A stretch of 64,000 bases of DNA from Cypionkella sp. (GCF_030652235.1 NZ_JAUSBA010000003.1:1-64000); one strand, 5' to 3'. Shown: positions 8,271 through 18,771, numbered from the stretch's first letter. Program-made: numbers and translations. The notes: generated by a model not told the origin, from the sequence alone.

Positions 8271-9502
8271 TTGAGGAAGTGTTTTGCGGCAGTTTCACCC
8301 AGCAAGAGCCTATTCCAGAGGCCGGGATTGAGGCAGCGATTGCCGTGCTGCGGCATGGGCGGTTGCATCGCTATAACACCGCCGCGGGCGAGGTCGCGGA
8401 GGCGGCTTTGCTGGAGGAGGAATTTGCGGGCCTGATGGGAGCGAAATACTGCCTTGCGGTGGCTTCGGGTGGCTATGCGTTGGGCTGCGCTTTGCGGGCG
8501 GTGGGGGTGCAGACGGGCGAGCCTGTGTTGACCAATGCCTTCACCTTGGCCCCGGTGCCGGGGGCGATAGCCTCGGTCGGCGCGCGTCCGGTGTTTGTTG
8601 AGGTGACGGAAGCCTTGGTGCTGGATTTTGGCGATCTGGAGGCGAAGGCGCGCGCCACAGGGGCTAGGGTGCTGATGCTCAGCCATATGCGCGGGCATCT
8701 GTGCGATATGGAGGCATTGGTCGCGTTGTGCGCGCGGTTGGGCGTGCTGATCATCGAGGATTGCGCGCATACGATGGGGGCGGCTTGGAAGGGTGTGGCC
8801 TCGGGGCGCTCGGGGCTGATCGGTTGCTATTCGATGCAGACCTATAAGCATATCAACGCGGGCGAGGGCGGGTTTCTGATCTCGGACGACGAGGCGGTGA
8901 TGGCCCGCGCGGTGCTGCTGTCGGGGTCGTATATGCTGTATGGGCGGCACCGGGCTGCACCAAGCGCAGCGGCATTTGAGGCGGTGCGCATGGTGGTGCC
9001 GAATGTGTCGGGCCGGATGGACAATCTGCGGGCGGCGATTTTGCGGCCGCAGTTGGGGTTGCTGGCGGACCGCGTTGCACGCTGGGGCGAGCGCTACCGT
9101 GCGCTGGAGGCGGGGTTGCGCGGTGTGCCGGGCCTAACACTGGTGGACCGGCCTGTGGAGGAAACCTATGTGGGGTCTTCGTTCCAGTTCCTGCTGCCGG
9201 GCTGGTCGGCGGCGCGGGTGGGGGCGTTGTTGGGCCGGTTGCTGGCGCGCGGGGTCGAGTTGAAATGGTTTGGGGCGGCGGAGCCGGTGGCGTTTACCTC
9301 GCGCTATCAGCATTGGGGTTATGCCGAGGTGCAATCGCTGCCGCAAACCGACCGGATTTTGGCCGGGCTGGTCGATATGCGGGTGCCGTTGACGTTTTCG
9401 GTCGCCGATTGCGCGCAGATTGCGCGGATCATCCGGGCGGAGGCTTTGGTGGTGGGGCAGGGGCCGGAGCCTGAGTCGGTGGTGCTGCCGGTTATTCAGT
9501 AA
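8267..9502 (+). CDS. DegT/DnrJ/EryC1/StrS-family PLP aminotransferase
   Basis: 411-residue fold-type I PLP protein, normally a sugar aminotransferase or related enzyme. It shows the cofactor-binding N-terminal block (YCLAVASGGYALGCAL), the Asp in IIEDCAHTMGAAW that holds the pyridine nitrogen, and the Schiff-base Lys at about residue 194 in YKHINAGEGG. It starts with GTG overlapping the exporter stop, after a GAGGAGAAAAGG ribosome-binding site. No sugar-nucleotide pathway genes are nearby; with the exporter partner it might make or modify a secreted compound, which is inference only. Confidence 0.8.
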   Translation: MIEEVFCGSFTQQEPIPEAGIEAAIAVLRHGRLHRYNTAAGEVAEAALLEEEFAGLMGAKYCLAVASGGYALGCALRAVGVQTGEPVLTNAFTLAPVPGAIASVGARPVFVEVTEALVLDFGDLEAKARATGARVLMLSHMRGHLCDMEALVALCARLGVLIIEDCAHTMGAAWKGVASGRSGLIGCYSMQTYKHINAGEGGFLISDDEAVMARAVLLSGSYMLYGRHRAAPSAAAFEAVRMVVPNVSGRMDNLRAAILRPQLGLLADRVARWGERYRALEAGLRGVPGLTLVDRPVEETYVGSSFQFLLPGWSAARVGALLGRLLARGVELKWFGAAEPVAFTSRYQHWGYAEVQSLPQTDRILAGLVDMRVPLTFSVADCAQIARIIRAEALVVGQGPEPESVVLPVIQ

Positions 9503-9525
9503 GCGTTGGTTTGCGGGGCGGACCG

Positions 9526-9606
9526 CTGGGGGTTTCACACCCCCAGACCCCTGTGGAGTATTTTTACCAAGATGAAAAATTATAGATAAACTTTAGCGGT
9601 TTTGTC
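9526..9606 (+). repeat. intergenic repeat element, copy A (stem-loop plus conserved tail)
   Basis: Starts with a perfect 8-bp stem CTGGGGGT / ACCCCCAG around the loop TTCAC, then GTGGAGTATTT, CCAAGATGAAA and TAGATAAACTTTAG. It lies just after the aminotransferase stop. The same layout recurs at 55572, with a compensatory base-pair change in the stem. It may act as a 3'-end element. Confidence 0.75.
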
Positions 9607-9713
9607 CGCTGTTGGCGGGATTGCGCGGGTCGTTTGATGCCGACTTTGAGAAATTTCTGGCGCTGTGATAAACTTCTGACATTTGAAACGATCATCTGAT
9701 TTTGGAGACAGTC

Positions 9714-10661
9714 ATGGGCGTGCAGGCACAGCTTTATCCGTTTCATTATGTCAATCGGCTGCGGTCCTTGGTGGTGCCGGGCTACACCGGCTATCCCGGT
9801 GGGGTGGTGGCGATCACGCGGTATGTCTCGGCCAATACCTTGTTTGGCGGGGCGAACCTGGCCTCGGTGCTGCGGCAGGCTTTGGCCAGTGCGGGGACGG
9901 CGGCGGATCGCAGCACTTTGGCGGGCGAGGGCGTGGGGCGGGTGTTCACCGGGCAGGGTATGCCAGAGGATTTTGTCACTGTGCTGAGCATGGTGGACAG
10001 GCTGGCCGCACCACTGGCGAAAAATGCGACGCTGGCGCCGTTCTTTAAGCAGACCGATTATTTGCAGGCGATGCTGGATGCCTCGGTTCTGGGGCAGGAT
10101 TGCATTGGGTTTGTCGGCACCTATCTGGCGACGGCAGGGATTGAATCGGGTTATGTCGGGCGCAGGCCTTTGGATTATGCCGCCAAGTTCAAGCCGGTGC
10201 GGCAGTTGGCGCAGGTCGATGTCGGGTCTGTGTTGATGCTGACCAATGGCATGCATATCCAGATCGTCGATTGGGTCTGGGAGCGATCGGAACGGCAGTT
10301 GGTGATCGACATTTGCCAAGCGTCCAGCATGAAGGACCATGACGATTCCAAGGGGCCGCAATGCAACGCGCGGGTGACGCTGACGGCGGGTGGCGGAGAT
10401 TTTCTGCCGATTGAGAAATTTCGCGCGGCAAAAGACAGCAAGTCTGACTGGGCGGCCTATGCGGCCGTTGAGGCCAATCCGACGGACAATGGTTATGAGA
10501 TGTATTTGCGCAAGACGATGACTCTGCATGGGACGGCCACAGGCTATCTGAATGGTGCGATTTTTCAGCTGTCGGGCGGAGGCACGCCGGGCAATCCGGT
10601 GGCCGGATCGGTTTATGCCGGCACCTTGCCGGGGCTGACGATGGCGGCCCAACTGGCCTAA
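9714..10661 (+). CDS. protein of unknown function with a possible NlpC/P60-like active site
   Basis: 315 residues, no signal peptide, no family I recognise with confidence. The middle resembles NlpC/P60-type papain-fold hydrolases: QDCIGFV (Cys130), then VDVGSVLMLTNGMHIQIVDWV (His181) after a Gly-Ser-Val turn like that before the catalytic His in that family, then VIDI (Asp199). The C-terminus is Gly/Ala-rich (GGGTPGNPVAG). The ATG was chosen because GGAGA sits ten bases upstream; a TTG four codons earlier is the alternative. Neighbours give no clue. Peptidase or amidase activity is speculation. Confidence 0.7.
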   Translation: MGVQAQLYPFHYVNRLRSLVVPGYTGYPGGVVAITRYVSANTLFGGANLASVLRQALASAGTAADRSTLAGEGVGRVFTGQGMPEDFVTVLSMVDRLAAPLAKNATLAPFFKQTDYLQAMLDASVLGQDCIGFVGTYLATAGIESGYVGRRPLDYAAKFKPVRQLAQVDVGSVLMLTNGMHIQIVDWVWERSERQLVIDICQASSMKDHDDSKGPQCNARVTLTAGGGDFLPIEKFRAAKDSKSDWAAYAAVEANPTDNGYEMYLRKTMTLHGTATGYLNGAIFQLSGGGTPGNPVAGSVYAGTLPGLTMAAQLA

Positions 10662-10670
10662 GCGGATGGC

Positions 10671-11126
10671 TTAGGGTTTTGCGGGATTGTACAGCGGCAC
10701 CGTCGAGATCGACATTTTTGCCGAGCCATCGCTGAGTTCAGTGGCATGGGTGAGATAGACCAGCACCTGATTTTTCTGATCGAAGATTCGGGTGACGTTC
10801 AGCGATTTGAACACCAACGAGCGGCTTTCCCTGAACACGGTCTCGCCGGATTCGGACATATCGATATCGCCCACGGTGATCGGCCCGGTTTGCCGACACG
10901 CGATGGAGGCGTTGGAAGGGTCTTCGAACCAGTTGCCTTTCGACAGCCGATCCCACATCGAGCGTTCGAAATAGCTGATGTGGCAGGTGACGCCTTGCAC
11001 CTTTGGGTCGGGGATTGCCTCGATGATGATGTCATTGCCGACCCAATCGACACCGACTCGGCCGACTTCTTCGGCATGGGCCGTGAGCGGCAGCAGGGCG
11101 AGGGTAAGGACGGCGATGGTGCGCAT
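10671..11126 (-). CDS. creA: CreA family protein, exported
   Basis: 151-residue periplasmic protein with a clear N-terminal signal peptide (hydrophobic stretch ending TAHAEEV). The mature part has CreA features: VGRVGVDWVGNDIIIEAIPDPKVQGVTCHISYF split over its first 35 residues, two Cys that could pair, and RSLVFKSLNVTRIFDQ. Function unknown in all species; the name comes from the E. coli creABCD locus but no cre sensor is present. The start is the ATG before RTIAVLTL; upstream frame is non-coding. It faces away from nuoA, so its promoter shares the intergenic region with the nuo operon. Confidence 0.85.
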   Translation of the reverse strand: MRTIAVLTLALLPLTAHAEEVGRVGVDWVGNDIIIEAIPDPKVQGVTCHISYFERSMWDRLSKGNWFEDPSNASIACRQTGPITVGDIDMSESGETVFRESRSLVFKSLNVTRIFDQKNQVLVYLTHATELSDGSAKMSISTVPLYNPAKP

Positions 11127-11289
11127 GAGGAGAGCTTTCCTGCGATTTCTGCCTGTTAGATGGGCGGTTTGCTGCGCTTGCACAAGGGGGGCGGGGAAAG
11201 CGTAATTTCTTAGCGAAATACTCATGTATTGCCCCGCAAAAACCAGGGGCTTAGCGGGCAGCATGGCCATCTTTTCCTGCGGGCTTTGG

Positions 11290-11318
11290 TTGACCCCGCC
11301 AAGGGGCCGGGGTAAACG
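11290..11318 (+). promoter_or_regulatory. candidate promoter of the nuo operon
   Basis: TTGACC and TAAACG hexamers with 17-bp spacing lie about 70 bp before nuoA. They are the best sigma-70-like pair I see in the creA-nuoA gap. Not mapped; other starts are possible. Confidence 0.4.
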
Positions 11319-11385
11319 CATCAGCAAGAGTGACGTGGGCCAAAGCGCTTGCGGCGCGTATCTGCCAGCAGAAGGAGCGCTTCGC

Positions 11386-12275
<890 letters not shown>

Positions 12276-12284
12276 GGGGGCGAT

Positions 12285-12881
12285 ATGGCTGATTTGGTTG
12301 AACTCGCCGACTATTTGACACAGAAACGCCCGGATGCGGTGCTGGGCACGGAACTGGCGTTTGGAGAGTTGAACGTGACGGTGGCGCTGCCCGCGCTGGT
12401 GTCGTTCATTGGCTTTCTGACCGTTGATCCGGCCTGCAAGTTTTCCTCGCTGGTCGATATTACTGCCGTCGATCACCCGGAAAGGGTGGAGCGGTTTGAT
12501 GTGATTTATCACTTTCTATCGATGTACACCAACGCCCGCATCCGGCTGAAGGTGGCGGTGGGCGAAGAGGATATGGTGCCCTCGATCCATCACGTGCATC
12601 CCTCGGCAAATTGGTTTGAGCGCGAAGTGTTCGATATGTTCGGGATTTTGTTCTCGGGCCACCCGGATTTGCGGCGGATTCTGACAGATTATGGTTTCCG
12701 GGGGCATCCACTGCGCAAGGATTTCCCGACCACCGGCTATACTGAAGTGCGCTACGACGAGGTGCAAAAGCGGGTGGTCTATGAGCCGGTCAATCTGGTG
12801 CAGGAATACCGTCAATTTGATTTCATGAGCCCGTGGGAGGGTGCCAAGTACATCCTGCCGGGTGATGAAAAAAAGGCCTGA
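12285..12881 (+). CDS. nuoC: NADH-quinone oxidoreductase subunit C
   Basis: 198-residue peripheral-arm subunit (30-kDa type). The family signature region is intact: [19 protein letters not shown], then [20 protein letters not shown] and KDFPTTGY. Kept separate from nuoD, unlike the fused nuoCD of enterobacteria. A sulfotransferase-like gene lies between it and nuoD, which is unusual. Confidence 0.96.
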   Translation: MADLVELADYLTQKRPDAVLGTELAFGELNVTVALPALVSFIGFLTVDPACKFSSLVDITAVDHPERVERFDVIYHFLSMYTNARIRLKVAVGEEDMVPSIHHVHPSANWFEREVFDMFGILFSGHPDLRRILTDYGFRGHPLRKDFPTTGYTEVRYDEVQKRVVYEPVNLVQEYRQFDFMSPWEGAKYILPGDEKKA

Positions 12882-12885
12882 TCTG

Positions 12886-13779
12886 GTGAGTAAAGAACCG
12901 ACATTGCTGTTTTGCGTGGGGGCGACGAAAGCGGGGACATCCTGGCTATACGATCACCTGTCTGCGCATCCGCAATGTCATTTCCGCACAATCAAAGAAT
13001 TGCATTATTTCTCGTTAAAGAATGCAGCGCAGTTTGACGGCGCTTTGCGCGGGATGGATCGCAAGATTGCTGAAATGCAGGCACGCTTGGGCGTGGCGGC
13101 GGACGCGCGCAAGCTCGTCGTGGCGCAGCGCTTGGCCGATCTGATCGAATGGCGGGCTGTTTTGGCGCATCGGGCGATTGATTTGCCGGCTTACCGCGCG
13201 TATTTGACCGCAAATATGGGGCAGGCGCGGCTGGTGGGCGATGTAACCCCGGCCTATGGGATGATGTCGCAGGTGGATTTGACGCGGCTTTCGCAGGTGG
13301 CGGCGGACACGCGTTTTGTTTATCTGATCCGCGATCCCTTGGCACGGCTTTGGAGTCATGTCCGGATGATTGCTGCGCGCGCGGAACCTGACCGCTTTGC
13401 GCAGGTCGCCGAGGCGCAGATGGCGGCGATTTTGGATGGTGATCTGGCGGGCGAGGGCAAGGGCATTGTGGCACGCGGCGATTACGCAGCAATTTTGGAA
13501 AAGTTGACGCGGGCGGTCCCGGTGAAATCTTTGCTGGTGCTGTTTCAGGAAGAATTGATGACGATACCGGGCATAGCAAAGCTTTCGGCGCATCTGGGGC
13601 TGACACCTGCGCCAGCCGCACTAGATCGTCTGGTGCACGAGGGCAAATCTTTGGAATTGCCCGAGCCATTGCGGGCGCGGGCTTTGCTGTGGCTCAGACC
13701 GCAATATGAATATGTCGCCACGATGTTTCCGGCTTTGCCGCAGGCATGGCTTAAGAATATGGAAAAGGGCTTCGCATGA
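12886..13779 (+). CDS. sulfotransferase-like protein inserted between nuoC and nuoD
   Basis: 297-residue protein of the PAPS-dependent sulfotransferase superfamily. The 5'-phosphosulfate loop is visible as [14 protein letters not shown] near residue 10, and the 3'-phosphate motif as [14 protein letters not shown] near residue 145 with the Arg and Ser. Acceptor unknown; bacterial relatives sulfate carbohydrates or small molecules. The GTG start five bases after the nuoC stop has AAGG upstream; an ATG seven codons earlier, overlapping nuoC, is the alternative. Its end overlaps nuoD by four bases, so nuoD translation is coupled to it. Cytoplasmic, no signal peptide. Confidence 0.82.
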   Translation: MSKEPTLLFCVGATKAGTSWLYDHLSAHPQCHFRTIKELHYFSLKNAAQFDGALRGMDRKIAEMQARLGVAADARKLVVAQRLADLIEWRAVLAHRAIDLPAYRAYLTANMGQARLVGDVTPAYGMMSQVDLTRLSQVAADTRFVYLIRDPLARLWSHVRMIAARAEPDRFAQVAEAQMAAILDGDLAGEGKGIVARGDYAAILEKLTRAVPVKSLLVLFQEELMTIPGIAKLSAHLGLTPAPAALDRLVHEGKSLELPEPLRARALLWLRPQYEYVATMFPALPQAWLKNMEKGFA

Positions 13780-15014
13780 TGGACGGCGATATCCGCGTGA
13801 ACACCTATGACGATGGCACGACTGACACCCTGCCCGGTGAGCAGCGTATCCGCAACTTCAACATCAACTTCGGCCCACAACACCCTGCGGCGCATGGGGT
13901 TTTACGTTTGGTTCTAGAGTTGGACGGCGAGATTGTTGAACGCTGCGATCCGCATATCGGTCTGCTGCACCGTGGCACTGAAAAGCTGATGGAAAGCCGG
14001 ACCTATCTGCAAAACCTGCCGTATTTCGACCGCCTCGACTATGTGGCGCCGATGAACCAGGAACATGCTTGGTGTCTGGCGATTGAGCGTCTGACGGGGA
14101 CGGCTGTGCCGCGCCGGGCGTCATTGATCCGGGTGCTTTATTCGGAAATTGGCCGGATTCTGAACCATTTGCTGAACACCACCACGCAAGCGATGGACGT
14201 GGGGGCTTTGACGCCGCCGCTTTGGGGCTTTGAAGAACGCGAAAAGCTGATGGTGTTTTACGAGCGCGCGTCCGGCGCACGTCTGCACTCGGCTTATTTC
14301 CGGCCCGGTGGCGTGCATCAGGATCTGCCGCCCGATCTGATCGATGATATCGAGGCTTGGACCGAGACTTTCCCTCAGGTGCTGGAAGATCTGCATGGGC
14401 TGTTGACCGAAAACCGCATCTTCAAGCAGCGCAATGCCGATATTGGCGTGGTGACCGAAGACGACATTCTTAAATACGGTTTCTCGGGCGTGATGGTGCG
14501 TGGATCGGGTCTGGCATGGGATTTGCGGCGTAGCCAACCCTATGAATGCTACGACGAATTCGAGTTCAAAATTCCGGTTGGCAAAAACGGCGATTGTTAT
14601 GATCGCTATCTGTGCCGGATGGAAGAGATGACGCAATCTTTGCACATCATGCGGCAGTGCCTCACCAAACTGCGGGCCGAGCCGGGTGAAGTGTTGACCC
14701 GCGGCAAGCTGTCGCCGCCGAAACGCGGTGAGATGAAGACCTCGATGGAGGCTTTGATCCACCACTTCAAACTTTACACCGAGGGCTTCCATGTGCCCGC
14801 AGGGGAAGTTTACGCGTCGGTTGAAGCGCCGAAGGGTGAGTTTGGCGTGTATCTGAAGGCGGATGGGTCGAACAAACCCTACCGCGCTAAAATCCGGGCT
14901 CCGGGCTTTTTGCACCTGCAAGCCATGGATTACATCTGCAAGGGCCACCAATTGGCCGACGTTTCTGCAATCATCGGCACGATGGATATCGTGTTCGGGG
15001 AGGTCGACCGCTAA
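13776..15014 (+). CDS. nuoD: NADH-quinone oxidoreductase subunit D
   Basis: 412-residue subunit (49-kDa type) that forms the quinone pocket with NuoB. Diagnostic segments are [20 protein letters not shown] with the quinone-binding His, [29 protein letters not shown] and the C-terminal DIVFGEVDR. The start overlaps the upstream sulfotransferase stop (ATGA); the end overlaps nuoE (TAATG). Confidence 0.97.
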   Translation: MMDGDIRVNTYDDGTTDTLPGEQRIRNFNINFGPQHPAAHGVLRLVLELDGEIVERCDPHIGLLHRGTEKLMESRTYLQNLPYFDRLDYVAPMNQEHAWCLAIERLTGTAVPRRASLIRVLYSEIGRILNHLLNTTTQAMDVGALTPPLWGFEEREKLMVFYERASGARLHSAYFRPGGVHQDLPPDLIDDIEAWTETFPQVLEDLHGLLTENRIFKQRNADIGVVTEDDILKYGFSGVMVRGSGLAWDLRRSQPYECYDEFEFKIPVGKNGDCYDRYLCRMEEMTQSLHIMRQCLTKLRAEPGEVLTRGKLSPPKRGEMKTSMEALIHHFKLYTEGFHVPAGEVYASVEAPKGEFGVYLKADGSNKPYRAKIRAPGFLHLQAMDYICKGHQLADVSAIIGTMDIVFGEVDR

Positions 15015-16231
15015 TGCTTCGCCGTCTGCACAAAGAACAACCCGCGTCGTTTGCTTTTACCTCGGCCAATTTGGCTTGGGCGGAAGGGCAGATTGCGAAA
15101 TATCCGGCGGGGCGTCAGGCCTCGGCGATCATTCCGCTGTTGTGGCGCGCGCAAGAGCAAGAGGGGTGGTTAACCCGTCCGGCGATTGAGCATGTGGCCG
15201 ATAAGCTGGGGATGGCGTATATTCGCGCGCTGGAAGTGGCGACGTTTTACTTCATGTTTCAGCTGCAACCTGTTGGTTCGGTGGCACATATCCAGATTTG
15301 CGGCACCACGTCTTGCATGATTTGCGGGGCCGAGGAGTTGATTGCGGTGTGTAAGGAGCTGGTTTCCAGTAAGGCACATGCTTTGTCAGCGGATGGCAAA
15401 TTCAGCTGGGAAGAAGTCGAATGTCTGGGCGCTTGCACCAATGCGCCGATGGCGCAGATCGGCAAGGATTATTACGAGGATCTGACGCCCGCCAAGCTGC
15501 GGGCGTTGATCGGGCGGTTCTCGAAGGGTGAGGTTCCGGTGCCGGGGCCGCAAAACGGGCGCTATGCGTCGGAGCCTTTGTCGGGGCTGACCTCGCTGAA
15601 AGCGCATGAAGCGGGACGCAAGACGCATAATGCAAGTGTGCAGGCGGCGGTGGACATTGGCGACACGGTGAAGCGGATTGATGGCACCGAAGTGCCGTTG
15701 CTGACGCCGTGGATCGCGAAGATTGTCGCCACCGATCCGAAATTGGCGGCGATGCCCGAGGCTGTCACGCCTGCGGTTGGCGCGCCCATTGAGCCAAAGC
15801 CGGGTGCGGCTGCGGTGGCGGATAAAACCGGGGTGACTGTGCAGGAAGCACCTGTGATGTCGACGGGGCGGCCCGTTGCCGACGGCAATGCGCCAGACGC
15901 GACGCCGCTTGCGACGCCCGAGGTGAAAACTCCGGTACCTTTGGGCGACGCCAAGCCCGCGGGGCTGGTTGAGCCGCGTGGTGGCGTGGCAGATGATTTG
16001 CAGAAACTCGAAGGTATCGGCCCGGTTTTAGAGAAGCTGTGTTTCGCTTTGGGGATTTTCCACTTTGATCAGATCGCGGCTTTTGGGCCTGCGGAAGTGG
16101 CGTGGATGGATGGCAACCTGAAAGGCTTCCGGGGCCGGGTCAGCCGCGATAAATGGGTGGCGCAGGCCAAGCTGATCGGTGAGATCGGTATGGAAGCCTT
16201 CGTGATCCGCGCTAAGACCAATGAGTATTGA
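15014..16231 (+). CDS. nuoE: NADH-quinone oxidoreductase subunit E with long C-terminal extension
   Basis: The first ~170 residues are the thioredoxin-like 24-kDa subunit with the [2Fe-2S] N1a ligands in CGTTSC and CLGAC. The remaining ~235 residues are extra: a Pro/Ala-rich linker (about 225-315), then a compact domain starting [17 protein letters not shown] that resembles helix-hairpin-helix folds and ends near residue 390. Canonical NuoE is about 160-240 residues. Similar tails are known to me in Rhodobacter, with no assigned function. Start overlaps the nuoD stop. Confidence 0.94.
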   Translation: MLRRLHKEQPASFAFTSANLAWAEGQIAKYPAGRQASAIIPLLWRAQEQEGWLTRPAIEHVADKLGMAYIRALEVATFYFMFQLQPVGSVAHIQICGTTSCMICGAEELIAVCKELVSSKAHALSADGKFSWEEVECLGACTNAPMAQIGKDYYEDLTPAKLRALIGRFSKGEVPVPGPQNGRYASEPLSGLTSLKAHEAGRKTHNASVQAAVDIGDTVKRIDGTEVPLLTPWIAKIVATDPKLAAMPEAVTPAVGAPIEPKPGAAAVADKTGVTVQEAPVMSTGRPVADGNAPDATPLATPEVKTPVPLGDAKPAGLVEPRGGVADDLQKLEGIGPVLEKLCFALGIFHFDQIAAFGPAEVAWMDGNLKGFRGRVSRDKWVAQAKLIGEIGMEAFVIRAKTNEY

Positions 16232-16239
16232 GGGTTATA

Positions 16240-16509
16240 ATGGACCACGCACATGATCACCCTGCAGATGATGGGGCCGTTGATGGACCTTGGGCTGGCG
16301 GCTGGCTTGTTGCTGTTCTGGCCGCTTTGATCGCGGTTGGATTGGCGCGCTGGCTGAGCGAGATCGGCGGCTTTGCGGCGGTGATTGTCGGGCTGATGGT
16401 GTTCGGGGTTTATGCAGTGCTTTTGGGCAATGGCGGCGTAGAATTGACCGAGGCTCAGGGCCATGATGGCGATGATCATGGCCACGATCACGGGCATGGG
16501 CAGCACTGA
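16240..16509 (+). CDS. small membrane protein with His-rich ends, between nuoE and nuoF
   Basis: 89 residues. His/Asp-rich N-terminus (DHAHDHPADD), two hydrophobic segments (about 22-40 and 46-65), and a C-terminus HGHDHGHGQH preceded by more His and Asp. Such tails often bind Zn, Ni or Cu, but no family is recognised. The ATG follows GAGGGTTATA, a good ribosome-binding site. Position matches an unidentified reading frame slot in Rhodobacter nuo operons; a role in complex I is unproven. Confidence 0.75.
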   Translation: MDHAHDHPADDGAVDGPWAGGWLVAVLAALIAVGLARWLSEIGGFAAVIVGLMVFGVYAVLLGNGGVELTEAQGHDGDDHGHDHGHGQH

Positions 16510-16510
16510 G

Positions 16511-16729
16511 ATGGCGGCTCCGGGGCCTCAGGATACATCGGCGCGGCAAACCAGGCTGGTGGCTTTGGTGATTGCGGGCACGATGATCTTGTGGATGGCG
16601 GGTCAACAGATTGGCGCGGAACTTGGGCTACCGCTAAAATACACGTTTCTGCTCGATCTCGCGGCTTTGGCCGGGTTCATCTGGGCGCTGATCGTGACGT
16701 ATCAAATTTGGCGCAAGCGCCGCACGTAA
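16511..16729 (+). CDS. DUF5337-like small membrane protein
   Basis: 72 residues with two predicted transmembrane helices ([20 protein letters not shown] and a second around residues 42-64) and a basic end WRKRRT. It resembles the family I recall as DUF5337, found in nuo operons of Rhodobacteraceae. It starts two bases after the previous stop and ends ten bases before nuoF, so it is part of the transcript. Function unknown. Confidence 0.75.
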   Translation: MAAPGPQDTSARQTRLVALVIAGTMILWMAGQQIGAELGLPLKYTFLLDLAALAGFIWALIVTYQIWRKRRT

Positions 16730-16739
16730 GGAAGCAGCT

Positions 16740-18035
16740 ATGCTCGACGATAAGGACCGCATCTTTACCAACCTTTACGGGATGCACGACCGTTCTTTGG
16801 CGGGCGCCCGGGCGCGCGGCCATTGGGATGGCACGGCCGAGATTATTGCGCGCGGCAAGGATACCATTGTCGAGCAGATGAAGGCTTCGGGGTTGCGCGG
16901 GCGCGGTGGGGCAGGGTTTCCGACCGGGTTGAAATGGTCGTTCATGCCGAAGCAATCGGATGGCCGTCCGTCTTATCTGGTGATCAACGCCGATGAGTCT
17001 GAGCCCGGCACTTGTAAAGACCGCGAGATCATGCGGCATGATCCGCACACGCTGATCGAAGGTGCTTTGATCGCGGCTTTCGCGATGGGGGCGAATGCCT
17101 GCTACATCTACATTCGCGGCGAATACATCCGCGAGCGTGAGGCTTTGCAGGCGGCTTTGGACGAGTGCTATGACGCGGGGCTGCTGGGTAAGAATGCTGC
17201 GAAATCCGGTTGGGATTTTGACTGCTATCTGCATCACGGCGCTGGCGCTTATATCTGCGGTGAAGAAACCGCGCTGCTGGAAAGCCTTGAGGGCAAAAAG
17301 GGCATGCCGCGGATGAAGCCGCCGTTCCCGGCAGGTTCGGGGCTGTATGGCTGCCCGACCACGGTGAACAATGTCGAATCGATTGCCGTGGTGCCGACGA
17401 TTTTGCGGCGCGGCGCGGCTTGGTTTGCGGGCTTTGGTCGGCCGAACAATGCGGGCACCAAGCTGTTCGGGATTTCCGGCCATGTGAACAACCCGTGTGT
17501 GGTTGAAGAAGCGATGTCGATCACGTTGCGCGAGTTGTTGGATGTGCATTGCGGCGGCGTGCGCGGCGGCTGGAAGAACATCAAAGCGGTGATCCCCGGC
17601 GGGTCTTCGGTGCCGATGCTGAATGCTGCGCAATGCGAAGATGCGATCATGGATTTTGATTGGCTGCGCGAGCAAAGATCCGGTCTGGGCACGGCGGCGG
17701 TGATCGTGATGGATCAATCGACGGACGTGATTAAGGCGATTTGGCGGCTGTCGAAGTTCTACAAGCACGAATCTTGCGGCCAGTGCACGCCCTGCCGCGA
17801 AGGCACCGGCTGGATGATGCGGGTGATGGACCGTCTGGTGCGCGGCGAGGCCGAGGTTGAGGAAATCGACATGCTTTTGTCGGTGACCAAACAGGTCGAA
17901 GGCCACACCATTTGCGCCTTGGGTGATGCGGCGGCTTGGCCAATTCAGGGACTGGTGCGGCATTTCCGTGAGGAAATCGAGGACCGGATCAAGGCGAAGA
18001 AAACCGGGCGCATGGGCGCGATGGCGGCGGAGTAG
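16740..18035 (+). CDS. nuoF: NADH-quinone oxidoreductase subunit F
   Basis: 431-residue flavoprotein (51-kDa type) that oxidises NADH. Glycine-rich NADH/FMN loop [13 protein letters not shown] at about residue 53, [15 protein letters not shown], then the cluster N3 ligands [12 protein letters not shown] and a fourth Cys in [12 protein letters not shown]. Full length. With NuoE and NuoG it makes the electron-input module. Confidence 0.97.
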   Translation: MLDDKDRIFTNLYGMHDRSLAGARARGHWDGTAEIIARGKDTIVEQMKASGLRGRGGAGFPTGLKWSFMPKQSDGRPSYLVINADESEPGTCKDREIMRHDPHTLIEGALIAAFAMGANACYIYIRGEYIREREALQAALDECYDAGLLGKNAAKSGWDFDCYLHHGAGAYICGEETALLESLEGKKGMPRMKPPFPAGSGLYGCPTTVNNVESIAVVPTILRRGAAWFAGFGRPNNAGTKLFGISGHVNNPCVVEEAMSITLRELLDVHCGGVRGGWKNIKAVIPGGSSVPMLNAAQCEDAIMDFDWLREQRSGLGTAAVIVMDQSTDVIKAIWRLSKFYKHESCGQCTPCREGTGWMMRVMDRLVRGEAEVEEIDMLLSVTKQVEGHTICALGDAAAWPIQGLVRHFREEIEDRIKAKKTGRMGAMAAE

Positions 18036-18038
18036 AGG

Positions 18039-18350
18039 ATGCAGTTCGGTCTGGCTTTGGCAATCGCGATCGGCTTTGCCCCGCTTATGGCGGGTGCTGA
18101 GGCTTATCCGGGTTTGCAGATTCCAGCCGAGCACAAGGGCATCAAATATATGGTTGAGATCACCGCAGAGCATACCGCAGGGCCGTACGATGCGCGGGTG
18201 TGGCGGATCGACGGCGGCTCGATGTCTTACGAGCGTAAGATTGGCCGGGCGCTGGTCAAGGATGCCTGCGTGGGTGAGGGGTATGGCTTTCGCGCGGTGC
18301 AGCCGAAGATTGTCAAAGGCCAGTTGATGTTCGCGGGGGCTTGCGCATGA
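18039..18350 (+). CDS. small secreted protein of unknown function
   Basis: 103 residues with a signal peptide (cleavage likely after GAEA). The mature part has KYMVEITAEHTAGPYDARVW and two Cys near the end (KDACVGEG, AGACA) that may form a disulfide in the periplasm. No family recognised. It overlaps the next gene by four bases, and both follow nuoF closely. Confidence 0.7.
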   Translation: MQFGLALAIAIGFAPLMAGAEAYPGLQIPAEHKGIKYMVEITAEHTAGPYDARVWRIDGGSMSYERKIGRALVKDACVGEGYGFRAVQPKIVKGQLMFAGACA

Positions 18351-18664
18351 TGCGGGCGGCTGTGGTGATCAGTTTTGCTGGACTGGCGGGTTGCGTGAAT
18401 GGTGCGCGCCCGATGGGTTTGGCGGAAAGCGGCCCGGTTTCGGTGGAGCTGGCGGGGCGGTCTTACATTGCTGATCTGCAGCGCAGTGAAAGCGGGGCGG
18501 TTTTGGCTGTGACGCGGCATGGCGCTGGGTTTGGCAATTTTGAAGGCGCTGAGGCGAAACGTGCGGCGGAGGCATTTTGTGCCTCGCGCGGGGCATCGGT
18601 GAACCGCGCGGCTTACGGCCATTACGCGGGCGCCGCGTGGCTGTTCAAAGGGGGCTGCGCATGA
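18347..18664 (+). CDS. small lipoprotein of unknown function
   Basis: 105 residues. N-terminus RAAVVISFAGLAGC with lipobox LAGC, so the Cys at about residue 16 is probably acylated. Mature domain contains SVELAGRSYIADLQ, ends AAWLFKGGCA, and has two further Cys. Starts in the stop of the previous gene (ATGA), implying paired expression; the two products have similar size and C-terminal Cys-Ala ends and could work together in the periplasm (inference). Confidence 0.7.
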   Translation: MMRAAVVISFAGLAGCVNGARPMGLAESGPVSVELAGRSYIADLQRSESGAVLAVTRHGAGFGNFEGAEAKRAAEAFCASRGASVNRAAYGHYAGAAWLFKGGCA

Positions 18665-18771
18665 TCTGGGCGGCTTTGATGGGCGATAACCTGCACAAGA
18701 CACGGTCTTGTCATGGGATATCAGGGGCTTCGCGCGATATGGTCCGGGCAGTTGATGCCAAGGAGGCCCAA

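Noticed and set aside
16677-18173. 498-codon minus-strand frame opposite nuoF
   Set aside because: Shadow of nuoF; its translation is rich in His, Arg and Gln as expected from antisense of GC-rich genes.
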